Assembly (NCBI RefSeq): GCF_001465545.3
Contig: NZ_CP013480.3
Location: forward strand, 4,402,001 to 4,466,000
Direction of reading: 5' to 3'
Source: Pandoraea norimbergensis
GTDB taxonomy: Bacteria; Pseudomonadota; Gammaproteobacteria; Burkholderiales; Burkholderiaceae
DNA length: 64,000 nt
Part shown: piece by piece, positions 16,302-26,200 of the stretch
Layout of the letters: each line of letters opens with the position of its first letter
How positions within the stretch are numbered: position 1 is the stretch's first letter
Translations under genes and position numbers: made by a program
The notes under the pieces: model-generated
The model's database searches: none
Told to the model about the DNA's origin: nothing
The model's input: the letters and a program-made list of their open reading frames with translations, nothing else

Positions 16302-17699
16302 ATGAACGAACAACCCATGGATCTGGTGATCAGGCGCGGCCGAGTGCACACGCCGGAGGGGTTCTCGACGCTGAACATCGGCATACGGGGCGGGAAAATC
16401 GTGGCATTGACGGACGACGCGAACACGCCCCCGGCGCTGCGTACCATCGACGCGAATGGTCTGGATGTGCTGCCGGGAATGTGGCACGTGCATTGCCACT
16501 TTCGCGAGCCGGGGCACACGTACAAAGAGGATTTCACGTCGGGCACGACGGCCGCGGCGGCCGGCGGCATTACGTTCTGCATCGACATGACGAACAATGA
16601 TCCGCACCCCACGACGCTCGAGTCGTTCATGCTCAAGCGCGAAACCATCGCGCCGAAAGCGCTGGTCGACTATGCGTTGTATGGCGGCGGTTTGTATCCG
16701 AAGACAGTCGAGGCGCTGGCCGAGGCCGGGGCAATTGGCATCAAGGTGTTCAACACCCGGCACGTGAAAGAGGTGTATCCGTACATTTCCGAGTTGGGCG
16801 TAGTCGATCACGGCATCCTGCATGAACTGTACGAAGCGGTCGCCGACAAGGGGCTGGTCTGTGCCGTACATCACGACGACAGCGAGTGGTGCAAACGCCT
16901 GACGTTTCGCGATTACATCAATCCGGGAAAGACCAGCAATCGTGACTACATGGAGGCGTACGAGCGCGGTTACATGTACGGCCACGGCATGGCGGCAGGC
17001 TTGGCCGCGTCGATTTATTACGCGCGGCTGACCGGTGTTCGTCTGCACGTTCTGCACATGGGGGTGATGCCGCCGGGGGCGAACGAACTGGTGAGACAAG
17101 CAAAGGCACAGGGGCAGGACATCTCCGGCGAGATGGAGTCTGCAACGCTGTTCATGACACGTGCGCAAGCGGAGAAAGTGGGGCCGGGTGCCTATGCGTG
17201 GGCCTACGCGCCGGAGAGCCATTGGGCGGCGGTTCGCGACGGCACGGCCGACATGCTAGTCGGCGAGCATGCGCCTCACACGCTCGAAGAAATCACACCG
17301 GGCTGGCAGGACAACTTCTCGGTCCCGCTGGGCATTACAGGGGCGCAGGAATTCATTCCGCTGGTGCTCAATGCCGTGAACGAAGGAAGGTTGACGCTTC
17401 AGGATGTCGCGCGCCTTTGTGCCGAAGCGCCGGCCAAACGCTTTGGTCAATACCCGAAGAAGGGCCGTATTCAGTGTGGCGCCGACGCCGATTTCACCAT
17501 CGTCGACATGGCGCAAGCGCAAACGTTTACCGTTGCCGACATGCACACGAAAGCCGGATACACCGCATGGGAAGGTATTCATACCACGGGCATGCCGGTC
17601 TACACCATCGTGCGTGGCGAGACGGTGATGGACCACGGCAAGATCGTCGGCACGCCGGGGCATGGCCAATTTCACCCGGGCACTGGCGCATCGGCCTGA
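16302..17699 (+). CDS. Dihydroorotase/allantoinase-like cyclic amidohydrolase
   Basis: 465 aa, with GGAG nine bases before the ATG. The metal-binding start is H62-V-H64-C-H66-F-REPG, where H64 and H66 align with the HxH of dihydroorotase. The bridging lysine is K148 in GIKVF. Further ligands are H190/H191 and H252 (VLHMG). The barrel-end motif is V-G-E322-H-A-P-H; in dihydroorotases this reads TDHAPH, so the catalytic Asp appears replaced by Glu. The Asp two residues before the first HxH His is here H62. These changes suggest a substrate other than dihydroorotate or allantoin, perhaps a hydantoin or other ring amide. It is followed by an MFS transporter and faces the GntR - CxxC - CobW operon. 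Confidence 0.87.
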   Translation: MNEQPMDLVIRRGRVHTPEGFSTLNIGIRGGKIVALTDDANTPPALRTIDANGLDVLPGMWHVHCHFREPGHTYKEDFTSGTTAAAAGGITFCIDMTNNDPHPTTLESFMLKRETIAPKALVDYALYGGGLYPKTVEALAEAGAIGIKVFNTRHVKEVYPYISELGVVDHGILHELYEAVADKGLVCAVHHDDSEWCKRLTFRDYINPGKTSNRDYMEAYERGYMYGHGMAAGLAASIYYARLTGVRLHVLHMGVMPPGANELVRQAKAQGQDISGEMESATLFMTRAQAEKVGPGAYAWAYAPESHWAAVRDGTADMLVGEHAPHTLEEITPGWQDNFSVPLGITGAQEFIPLVLNAVNEGRLTLQDVARLCAEAPAKRFGQYPKKGRIQCGADADFTIVDMAQAQTFTVADMHTKAGYTAWEGIHTTGMPVYTIVRGETVMDHGKIVGTPGHGQFHPGTGASA

Positions 17700-17787
17700 C
17701 GAAAATCGACCTGATACGTAGCGACGCAATGCTTCCCCATGACAACGGTGTGGGCGCGCAGGCCTGCACCCACAGACAGACCAGAAC

Positions 17788-19254
17788 ATGACGACTTCTC
17801 AATTCGACGCTCGCCAGACCGGCGATGCCGGCAGGATCTCCGGTAGCGGTGCTGTCCCGGGCTCCGCCACTTCGGTGCCGACGCATTCGGTACTGACTCA
17901 GCAGGACATTGCCCGGCGGCTCGACCGCTTGCCGGTGTCGCGCTTTCACCTGACGGTGCTTGTCGTTGCGGCGCTCTCGCTGTTTTTCGACACGCTCGAC
18001 ACCGTGATCACCGGCTTCGTGCTGGCCACGTTGCGGCCGCTGTGGGGTTTCGACGCCGCGACGATCGGCGTGATTTCCGCCATTGGGCTAGGCGGCTATC
18101 TCGTGGGTTCCGCGCTGGCCGGTTTCGCCGCCGACCGGTTCGGGCGCAAACGGATGATTATGCTCACGCTGGTGCTGTATTCGCTGTTTTCCGCATCGCG
18201 TGGGCTGGCGAACGACGTGTGGTCGTTTGCGGCGCTGAACTTCTTTACGTGGTTGTTCGTGGGGGCGGAAAGCTCGATCGTCCCCGCGTATCTGGCCGAA
18301 CTCTGGCCGACACGCGTGCGCGGCAAGCTGGGCGGCTGGATGATGGGCTTCTTTGCGTTGGGTATTGCCGTGTCGCCACTCTGGGCATTGAACATCATCC
18401 CGCATTGGGGCTGGCGCGCTGCCCTGTTCCTGACGCTGCCGTTCGCCATCGTGGTCGGCCTGATGCGCTCGGGTCTGCCCGAGTCGCCACGCTGGTTGTT
18501 GCTTCGCGGACGAGCGGCCGAAGCCGAGGCCGTGCTGGCGTCGATCGAGCAACGTGTCGGGCGACAGTTACCCGACGACGCGGGGGTGACCCCCGTTGCG
18601 CCCGCCGTTGCCGCCAAACCGGCCAAGACCTGGCGCGCCCGGGATTTGTTGAGTCCGCGCTTTCGCAAGGTGACACTGATGTTGTGGGCGGCGTGGTTTG
18701 CCGAATACGGCGTGCTCTATACGTTCATGACCTTCGTGCCGACGCTGCTTGCCATGGAAGGGTTCAGCATCGTCAAGTCGTTCGAGTTCTCCATTGCGAT
18801 CTACGCATCGGTGATCCCGGGGTATGTGTTCGGCGGCTACGTGGTCGATTGGCTCGACCGTAAGCCGACGGCCATTCTCGCCTTCATCGGCACCGCTATT
18901 TTCGGCACGTTGTTCGGATTGTCGACAACATCGGGGGCGCTCATGGCGTTTGGCGGACTGACGGCATTCTGCCTCGCCCTTGGCTCGACAGCGATCTACA
19001 GCTACACGCCAGAGCTGTATCCGACGGAGATTCGCGCGACGGGGATGGGCCTTGCGTCGGCTTGGGGGCGAGCCGGTGCGATTCTGTTGCTGCTGGTCTT
19101 CGGCGTGTTCGCCGTGCTCAAAGGCAAACTGTTCGTGTTCATCATCAGCGACGTCATCCTGCTGGTAGCAGCGATTTGCATCGCACTTTACGGTCCGTCG
19201 ACCAAAGGAAGGTCGCTGGAAGACGCATCGACCGGGGCGTTGCCGGAGAAATGA
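17788..19254 (+). CDS. MFS transporter, sugar/AAHS-like
   Basis: 488 aa with twelve predicted membrane segments after a 45-residue hydrophilic N-terminus. The loop 2-3 motif is ADRFGRKRM, and the centre carries PESPRWLL, a mark of the sugar-porter and aromatic acid:H+ symporter branches. An acidic pair, FFDTLDTVITG, is in the first helix. It lies 88 bases after the amidohydrolase and ends in a strong terminator, so the two form a two-gene transcription unit. It is inferred to import the cyclic amide substrate or export the product. Confidence 0.9.
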   Translation: MTTSQFDARQTGDAGRISGSGAVPGSATSVPTHSVLTQQDIARRLDRLPVSRFHLTVLVVAALSLFFDTLDTVITGFVLATLRPLWGFDAATIGVISAIGLGGYLVGSALAGFAADRFGRKRMIMLTLVLYSLFSASRGLANDVWSFAALNFFTWLFVGAESSIVPAYLAELWPTRVRGKLGGWMMGFFALGIAVSPLWALNIIPHWGWRAALFLTLPFAIVVGLMRSGLPESPRWLLLRGRAAEAEAVLASIEQRVGRQLPDDAGVTPVAPAVAAKPAKTWRARDLLSPRFRKVTLMLWAAWFAEYGVLYTFMTFVPTLLAMEGFSIVKSFEFSIAIYASVIPGYVFGGYVVDWLDRKPTAILAFIGTAIFGTLFGLSTTSGALMAFGGLTAFCLALGSTAIYSYTPELYPTEIRATGMGLASAWGRAGAILLLLVFGVFAVLKGKLFVFIISDVILLVAAICIALYGPSTKGRSLEDASTGALPEK

Positions 19255-19258
19255 CAGC

Positions 19259-19296
19259 AAGGGTTGCGAGGGCGATTCGCCTCGCAACCCTTTTTA
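19259..19296 (+). terminator. Strong intrinsic terminator after the MFS gene
   Basis: A 13-bp stem (AAGGGTTGCGAGG / CCTCGCAACCCTT) with an 8-base loop overlaps the start of a T-tract. It begins five bases after the MFS stop. Confidence 0.92.
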
Positions 19297-19319
19297 CTCT
19301 GCGTCGCAATGCAGACGAA

Positions 19320-19850
19320 TTAACGCGTCGTCATACCGGGAGGCGGCTGAACACGTTGAATCGTGTTTACCGTCACACCCGCAATAGTGGCAATGCCGTT
19401 GGCCACATCCGAGCCAACGTTCTGCGCGACCAAATCGATCCCGTTGATACTGCTGCGCGCCGAATCCTCAACCGTATAGGTCTTTCCCGACACTTCCACC
19501 CGGGCTTTAATGCGATCGCTTTCCCCGAGAACGCCAAGCAGCACACGCGCGGCAGCCGAACGGGCGTTGTACTCCTGCACCGTGACCTTTACCGGGATGC
19601 CGGCAGGCGACACCAGCATTCCGTTCTTTTCGGCTTGCGTCTTAAACGCTTGGATCATGCCCGACTTCACGTCTTCGGCAATGTCGTGACCATTCGATTC
19701 GATGGTCGGCACCGCCACCCCCTGCTTCAACGACGCCACAAGTGCCGGATCGGCCGAGCGGACGAGATCGGGATTCGACGTTGATGCGCACCCCGAGAGT
19801 GCCAGCAGCAGACTGGCAAGCGCGACGCTAGAGAGATTACGAACCTTCAT
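19320..19850 (-). CDS. Lipoprotein of unknown function
   Basis: 176 aa. The signal sequence MKVRNLSSVALASLLLALSGC ends in a clear lipobox (LALSGC), so Cys21 should be lipidated. The mature part has a mixed alpha/beta pattern with KVTVQEYNARSAAARVLLGVLGESDRIKARVEV, which resembles the DUF4410-type lipoproteins, though I am not certain of that. Ser/Thr at +2 (CAST) favours sorting to the outer membrane. AGGA lies about 11 bases upstream of the ATG. It is convergent with the MFS gene. Confidence 0.82.
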   Translation of the reverse strand: MKVRNLSSVALASLLLALSGCASTSNPDLVRSADPALVASLKQGVAVPTIESNGHDIAEDVKSGMIQAFKTQAEKNGMLVSPAGIPVKVTVQEYNARSAAARVLLGVLGESDRIKARVEVSGKTYTVEDSARSSINGIDLVAQNVGSDVANGIATIAGVTVNTIQRVQPPPGMTTR

Positions 19851-20231
19851 GTTATTGATTGTCCTGGTCGATTAGATTTGTACAACTTAACAACCGGAAG
19901 CCACCGACGTATGGGACGTGAGACGCCACACGGCGGCTTTCCCCGCAACGCAGCTCGTGCGCCGACTGTTGCTGAATGTCAGCAGTACGCACGATCTGCA
20001 GCGCGCTCCGGATTCTCAGCCAGCAAGAACTGGCTCAGACAGAGCTTTACGGAAGGACATCGACATTTCTTTAATCGAAAGGACCAGATTTTCTCCGAAA
20101 CTTAGCCGCTCGCGCTTGCCCACGCGGCTCAGACACGCGGCTCAGAATAAAGTCGAGGCAGCGCACCACCGCACAGACCGACTTAAACAGCACCGCCTGT
20201 GTTGGATGACGGCGCCGGGGCCTCATACCAC
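19851..20231. other. 381-base intergenic region without a recognised gene
   Basis: It lies between the lipoprotein start and the stop of the giant exoprotein gene, both on the minus strand. It should hold the lipoprotein promoter and the exoprotein transcript end. A 13-bp tandem duplication is present at 20121-20146. No convincing hairpin with T-tract and no coding frame with family features was seen. Confidence 0.6.
20121..20146. repeat. 13-bp tandem duplication
   Basis: CACGCGGCTCAGA occurs twice, perfectly and head to tail, in the intergenic region downstream of the exoprotein gene. Confidence 0.85.
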
Positions 20232-23200
20232 TCAATGCGTGTTCAGCGCCCGACGCTCCTCATCGGTCAGCCGTGCGAGTTGACGCGGATCGAGATGACT
20301 CCCGCTACCGACCAGTTGCAGAAGACTCGACCGGTCGTAACCAAGCGTGCCTTGTACGCGAGATCCGGCAGGCGTGTCGCTGCCCCCGGTGCCGTCGGTA
20401 GCGCCGCCCCCGGTGCTCAGCATCCGCACCGAGAAGATCGACGGCGTGTTCTGGCGTTGCGCGACACGCTCGCGCGCCATGGCATCCTGCGCGGCCGACG
20501 CTGCCTGCGCCGCCGTCGCGCTCGCATTGGTGAGCGCACCCACGTTGACGGCCGCCACGATCGGCAAACCCGTCGACTTGCCCTGCACCTGCACGTTGGC
20601 GGCATTCACGACGGCGAGCGCAGCGAAGTTGACGTTCCCCGATACGCGCACGCCCGCCTCCCCTGCATCGATCGTGCCCAGCGGTGCCACGAGGTCGACG
20701 TCACCCGGCGGCACTTCCGGCAACGGTGCGAGCGTAGCAATGCCGGCGCCGCTCGATGGCACCGAGGGCGACAACGTCACGTTGCCACTGTCGTCGTACA
20801 CGCGCTTGGGCGGTGTGTAGAGCACCGTTGTCTTCGCGCCGCGACCGGCGTTGATGTCGCCCTGCGCCGACCACGCCTGAATGCTGCCGCCGAAGGTCGT
20901 CAGCACCCGTGACAGCCCGAGCAGAATGCTGTCGCGGCTGTAGAACTGAATATCGCCATCGCCCTGCGTGACGACACCCGCCACCGCGCCCGGTGTCACG
21001 CCTTCCACACCGACGAGCGTGCGCCCGCCCGGATTCAGCATCTGGATATCACCGCCGAAGTTGGTGCGTACCGTGGCGTCGGTCGTCACGGGCACGGGCT
21101 TGCCGTTGACCGTCGTCGATCCGGTGACGCTGCTAAACAGCGTGATCGCACCGTTGTAGTTCACTGCATTGCCCTGCGCATCACTCGTGGGGAACAGCGT
21201 GGCGATGGCCTCGCGGCCACGCAGATAGCTGCCGTAGCGCGGACTCGACGTGTCGTTGTACTCGCGACCACCCAACAGCAGTTCCTTGAAATAGACCTGA
21301 CGCACGAACACGCCTTGCTGGGTCTGCGGCAACGCGAGGAAGTAAGCCAGCGCGTCCGATGCCTTGCCATCGTAGCCAAAGCGGCTTTTGAGCCATGCCA
21401 GCAGTTCATCGCCGTAGGCGTGAACCACCTTGCCGCTGTCGGCCAGCGGTGAGCCGCTCGCCAATTGATTGACCGGGTCGAAGTAAAGCCGTGCGAAGCG
21501 CGAGTAGTCCGGGCCATTGGCCCCGACGCCAGCCAGCACGGAAATCCCCGCGCCGCCGTTGGTATTAGACGGATGCGTGACGTCGCCGATGCTTTGCAAC
21601 TGACCGTAGAAGCCCTGATACACGTTGCGCCCGGCCTGAATCTGTAGCAGGCCCGGCCCGACGATGCTCGCCGATTGATAGATGATGTCGCGCCCCGCCT
21701 TCATCATCGAGACGTCGCTGGCCGACTGATTCAGGAAGGTGCTCGGCAACGTGCCGGTGCCCACGATGTCACGTCCCGCGATCACCTCGAACGGCTTCGC
21801 GGCGACAAACCACTGCGCATGGCTCGGCGTAAATCCACTCGACCCGACCCGAAAAACCGAATTGGAAAGGCCAATCTGCAAGTCATCGATGTCGATACCC
21901 GCGTAGATCCGGGCCGGCGTCGCATCCTGCGCATGCAGACTGCCGGACGGATAATCCTCGCCGAACGCGAGCGGGCTGTTGTCGTTGAGACGCATCGCAG
22001 CGTTCACGCTGGCATTTGTCCGGGTGTTGGGATTGAAGCCCCGCATCGTCGAAAAGAGCGGATGACCCGGTGTTGCCACGCTCGCCATATCGGCGCCCGA
22101 CATGGCAATCGACGAGCCCCCACCGTAGATCGAGCCGGCCGCAAGCACCTGAAGCTGTCCGATCGGCGACGGCATCAACTCGATCGTCTGCCCTTCGCTA
22201 AAGCGCACGTCGCCGTTCAGCGCCGCAGCGCTCAGGCTGCCAGGGTAAAAGCCCGTGGAGTTCTGCAACTCGCCGCCACCACCGCCCGAGAGCGGCGCAA
22301 CATCGCCGCCCGCCGATAACAGGCGAATGCCGGTCGACGGCGTCCAGAGGGTGTACTTCGTGAAGCCCCCTTTCGTGACCGACGCCGAGGCGCCCGTTCC
22401 GGATGTCGTGAAATAGCCGCCCCCCACGTCGGTGAAGACCGCCATCCCGGGGTCACTCGCGCCGGCAAGCACCAGATCGCCTCGCGACACGACGCTCGCC
22501 GAGCCATCCCCGGTCACCAACGTCGGCCCTGGCGCGCGCGAGGTCAGCTTGATCGCATTGGGATCGAAGGCGCGCGGGTCATAGGTTGTCCAGGAGACGC
22601 CCCCCGATTGCGTGACGATGGCACCGACCGCGCCGGCCTCGACCGAGGTGTCGCCACGCAACGCCGTCAACGAACCGAAATAGTCCCGCCGGAAGGTGCT
22701 GACGGCCACCGGATCGGCGTCGTTGAGCCGCCCCCCCACTTTCAGCGTGATATCGCCGCCGCCGGTCTGCACGAGTGTGCCGTCGGCAAGCACGCGCCCG
22801 GTCGATGCCACCGCCAGATCCAGACCGCTCGACGTCAACCCTCCCGGTGCGGCAGACGCCACCCCGGCGTCGCGCCCGGCGATGACGGTCAGGTTGCCGC
22901 CGCCAAGCGTCCCGATACCCTGGAAGCCGATCAGTTGCAGACCGTTCGCGTTAGGGTCCGTCTTCGCGAGCGAGCCGAAGTTGATCGACCACGCAGCCGG
23001 GTCCGTCGTCACACCGCCGCCGCCCTGCCGGTTGAGCCAATTGCCCACCAGATTGCTGTTCACATAACGCAGCGGATTGTTGGTCAACTGGATGTTGCCG
23101 CGCACGTCTTGCTGCGCTGTGAGCAACACGTCGCCGCCATGCTCCGGAAACCACGCCTGTAAGAGATTGCCCGTTCCCGCACCGGGCAAGTTGTACGCGT

Positions 23201-26200
23201 TGCGCCCGTCGGCCGACAGGATCGGGGCCGATTGCGTGCCCGCGGTGTAGACGCCATACGGCGTGGCCTCGTTGAAGCTGCCACCGGCGAGCAGGTCGAG
23301 ATTGCCCGTGCCGGTGCGCAGCACGCTGAAAAACGTGCCCGTCTGCGACGGGTCGTAGACGCTGTCGTTCAAGGTGAGATTGCCGGCGCCGCCAAGCGCT
23401 GTCACTGACTGCAATGCGCGCTGATCGGCGCCGGCCAAATCGGCCCCCGCCACCAGCCGCAACGACGCAGAGCGTGTCCCGGGCGCCAGCAGGCTCGCAC
23501 GCGCCGACGTGGCGGCAGCGGCGGGCGAACCCGGGTCCGTTTGCAGCGACAGACTGGCCGCCGAAGGGGTTTCCGAGCCCACCGGCACGTACAGGCGGGT
23601 CAACGTCGTGCCGAAAGGAATGACCGTGCCCGAGGCATAGGTCGTGCCATTCGCCGACATCGGCCGGAACGGGAGCGGAAGGGCGACCCCAGTGTTGAGC
23701 GTCGGCACGACCCAGCCGGCCGGGTTACTCACGACCATCTGGTTGCCGGCGATCATGCGCCAGAGAATGACACCCTGCTTGACGAAGTGCGCCGTGTCAG
23801 TCGAGAACGTGCTCGGCGTGATGGTCGAGAATACCGGCGAGCCCGCGCGGGTCGCGGTGAACCCGTCGGAGATGCTGCCACCGATCTTCAGATTGCCGGC
23901 AGCGCGAAGGATCAGTGCCATTGGCTCCCCCGCACCATACGTCGCCGAATTCGGATCGCGATCTGCGCCCGCCCCGTAGCGGTACTTCGCGAGATCGATG
24001 TCGCCGGACGTCGCGAGATCGCCCAACGACGCAATCTGCACCCCCGGACGAAGATGGTAGGTGTTGCCGTAGGCAGCCAGTCCAGCGGTTCGCGCGCCCA
24101 GCGCCGTGTTGCCCAACGCCAGATTCATGAAGGTGGTGCTCGCCGCATCGTAGCCGTCGAGCGCCGATTGCGTGACTACGCTGCCCGAAGGCAACATGTA
24201 CGTCCATACACCGTTCAGAGCGAGGCTGTCCGCACCGCGAATCGTCAGCGGACCGGCCGCGCTGATCGCGACATCGCCAGCGGTCTCTGCGGTACGCATG
24301 GCGTTCAGGATCACGTCGCCGTAATGCTTGCCGCCCGGCGTGCTCACGTCGATGGTAGCGCCCGGCGCGAGCGTCAGCGTGCCACCTGCGGCCGTGAGCT
24401 CGACGTGTCCACGATTCTTCGCCTCGATGGGCGCACCGTAGCTGTCGACTTGCAGCGACGTGCCGTGTGCATCGAGCACCGCGCTGCTGCCGAGCGTCAG
24501 TCCGTTGCCCCCCGACAAACGAATGGTGCCCGGCGCTGCGCCAGACGCGTCGATAGTGCCGTTGACCGTCAAGGTCCCGCGATCGGCGGCGATGCCGATG
24601 TTGTGCGCCTTCACCCCATCGCCAACGACCAGATCGCCCTGCTTCTGGTCGAAACTACGGGCGTTGAAGAAGCCGCCTTGGGTGAGCAGCGCGTTCAATC
24701 CGGCGAAATCCGAAAAGGTGCCTGCGGACGCCCCGAACGCACCACTCGTATAGCCGTCGTTGGCGCTCGCCAGCATCTTGCCGACCAGCGAGACGGTGCC
24801 CTTGCTGGCGTCGATGGAGATCGCGCCGGCGTTGGCTTGTTGCGCCGACACGTCGACGACCGATCCGGTCATTTGCCGGACGTCGCCTTGCGCACTATTG
24901 AAGCTGGCGGTGCCGCCAAATCCGTAGGCGGTGGCGGTCTGGATCATCGTCGGCTGACCGCGAAGGTCGATCCGGCTATTCCCGTCGAGCACGATGTCGT
25001 TCGCGGCATTGACCACGAACTTGCCGCTCGGCAGGCGCACGGTACTGCCGATATTCACGTTGTTGCCGGAAAGATCGATCTCGGCCCCGGCAACGCTCGA
25101 CGTCGCCGCCCCCGGTGTCGCGCCAGCAGGTGCGGCCACGCTCAGTGTGCCGCCCGCCGTGTAGTTCATGATCGACTTTGCCGCACCGGTCAGCACCGGC
25201 GTGGTCAGCGTGAGATTGCCCCCTGTACCGCTCTGGCCGAGAACGCTACCCGGTTGCGAACCCGGTGCCTGATAGACGTACAGCGCCCCGCGGCCGGCCG
25301 AGACGATCCGTTCGCTCGCCGCGAAATCGACGTTGCCAAAGCCATAGATCGTGCGATTGACGTTCGACGTATCGAGCGTCACGACCTGCCCGAGGTCGAT
25401 TTCCCGGGCGACGAACCGAAGCGAGCCGTTGCCCATCCCCGGGCCGCCGGCAGCTACCGCCGGTGCGCTGGCGCCGGGTATGCCGTTCCAGGTAATGCGA
25501 TCGGCGGCGACGATCGCCTGATCGGTCGACGCACCGATACCGTAAATTGCGGCCGAATTGAGGACGAGATCGACACCCGTTCCCCGTGTGTCCAAACCGT
25601 TGTTGCCAAATAGATTGAGGGAATTTGCCGTACTCAGCGTCAGACGTTGCAGCGCAGGTGCGCCATGCGCCGGATCGCCCTGCAACAGCGTGTTGAGCAC
25701 TGACTGATTGAACCGCACGCCCGCCGGATCGCCGGCTGCCGCGATCTGCGTCGCATCGCCAACATTGAGCGTGCCGACGGCCAACGCAATATTGCGCGCG
25801 CCGAAATGCGCGCTGTTATCGATGTTCGACGCGCCGTTGGTGGCAAGCGCCAGCGTGCCCTCGGCATACAGCCCGGAACCCGCGCCGATGTTGATCGATC
25901 CGTTGCTGGCGGTCGATCCGAGGAACTGGATGTCACCATTGGACAACCCGAGCACCGTCGACGTCCCTGACGAGTACTTCATGCCGGTCGACGCCGTATC
26001 AAAGGTGGCAGGCCCACGGCCGACCGTACTCAACGTCACACCGTTACCAATATTGAGGTTGTTGCCGACGAGGTAGATTTCTCCTGCACTGAGCGTCACG
26101 CCGTCGCGCACATACAGGTCTGCGGCCCCGGAACTCGGCTGGAAGTAGAAGACACCATTGAGTGGCCCGGCACTTCCGTTGATGTTCAGTCGCGGGGCGC

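Noticed and set aside
23541..25613. Long open frame (690 codons) on the plus strand opposite the exoprotein gene
   Set aside because: It is the antisense of repeat-rich GC-biased coding sequence. It is Arg/Ala/Asp-rich with no family motif, and several similar frames occur along the same gene.
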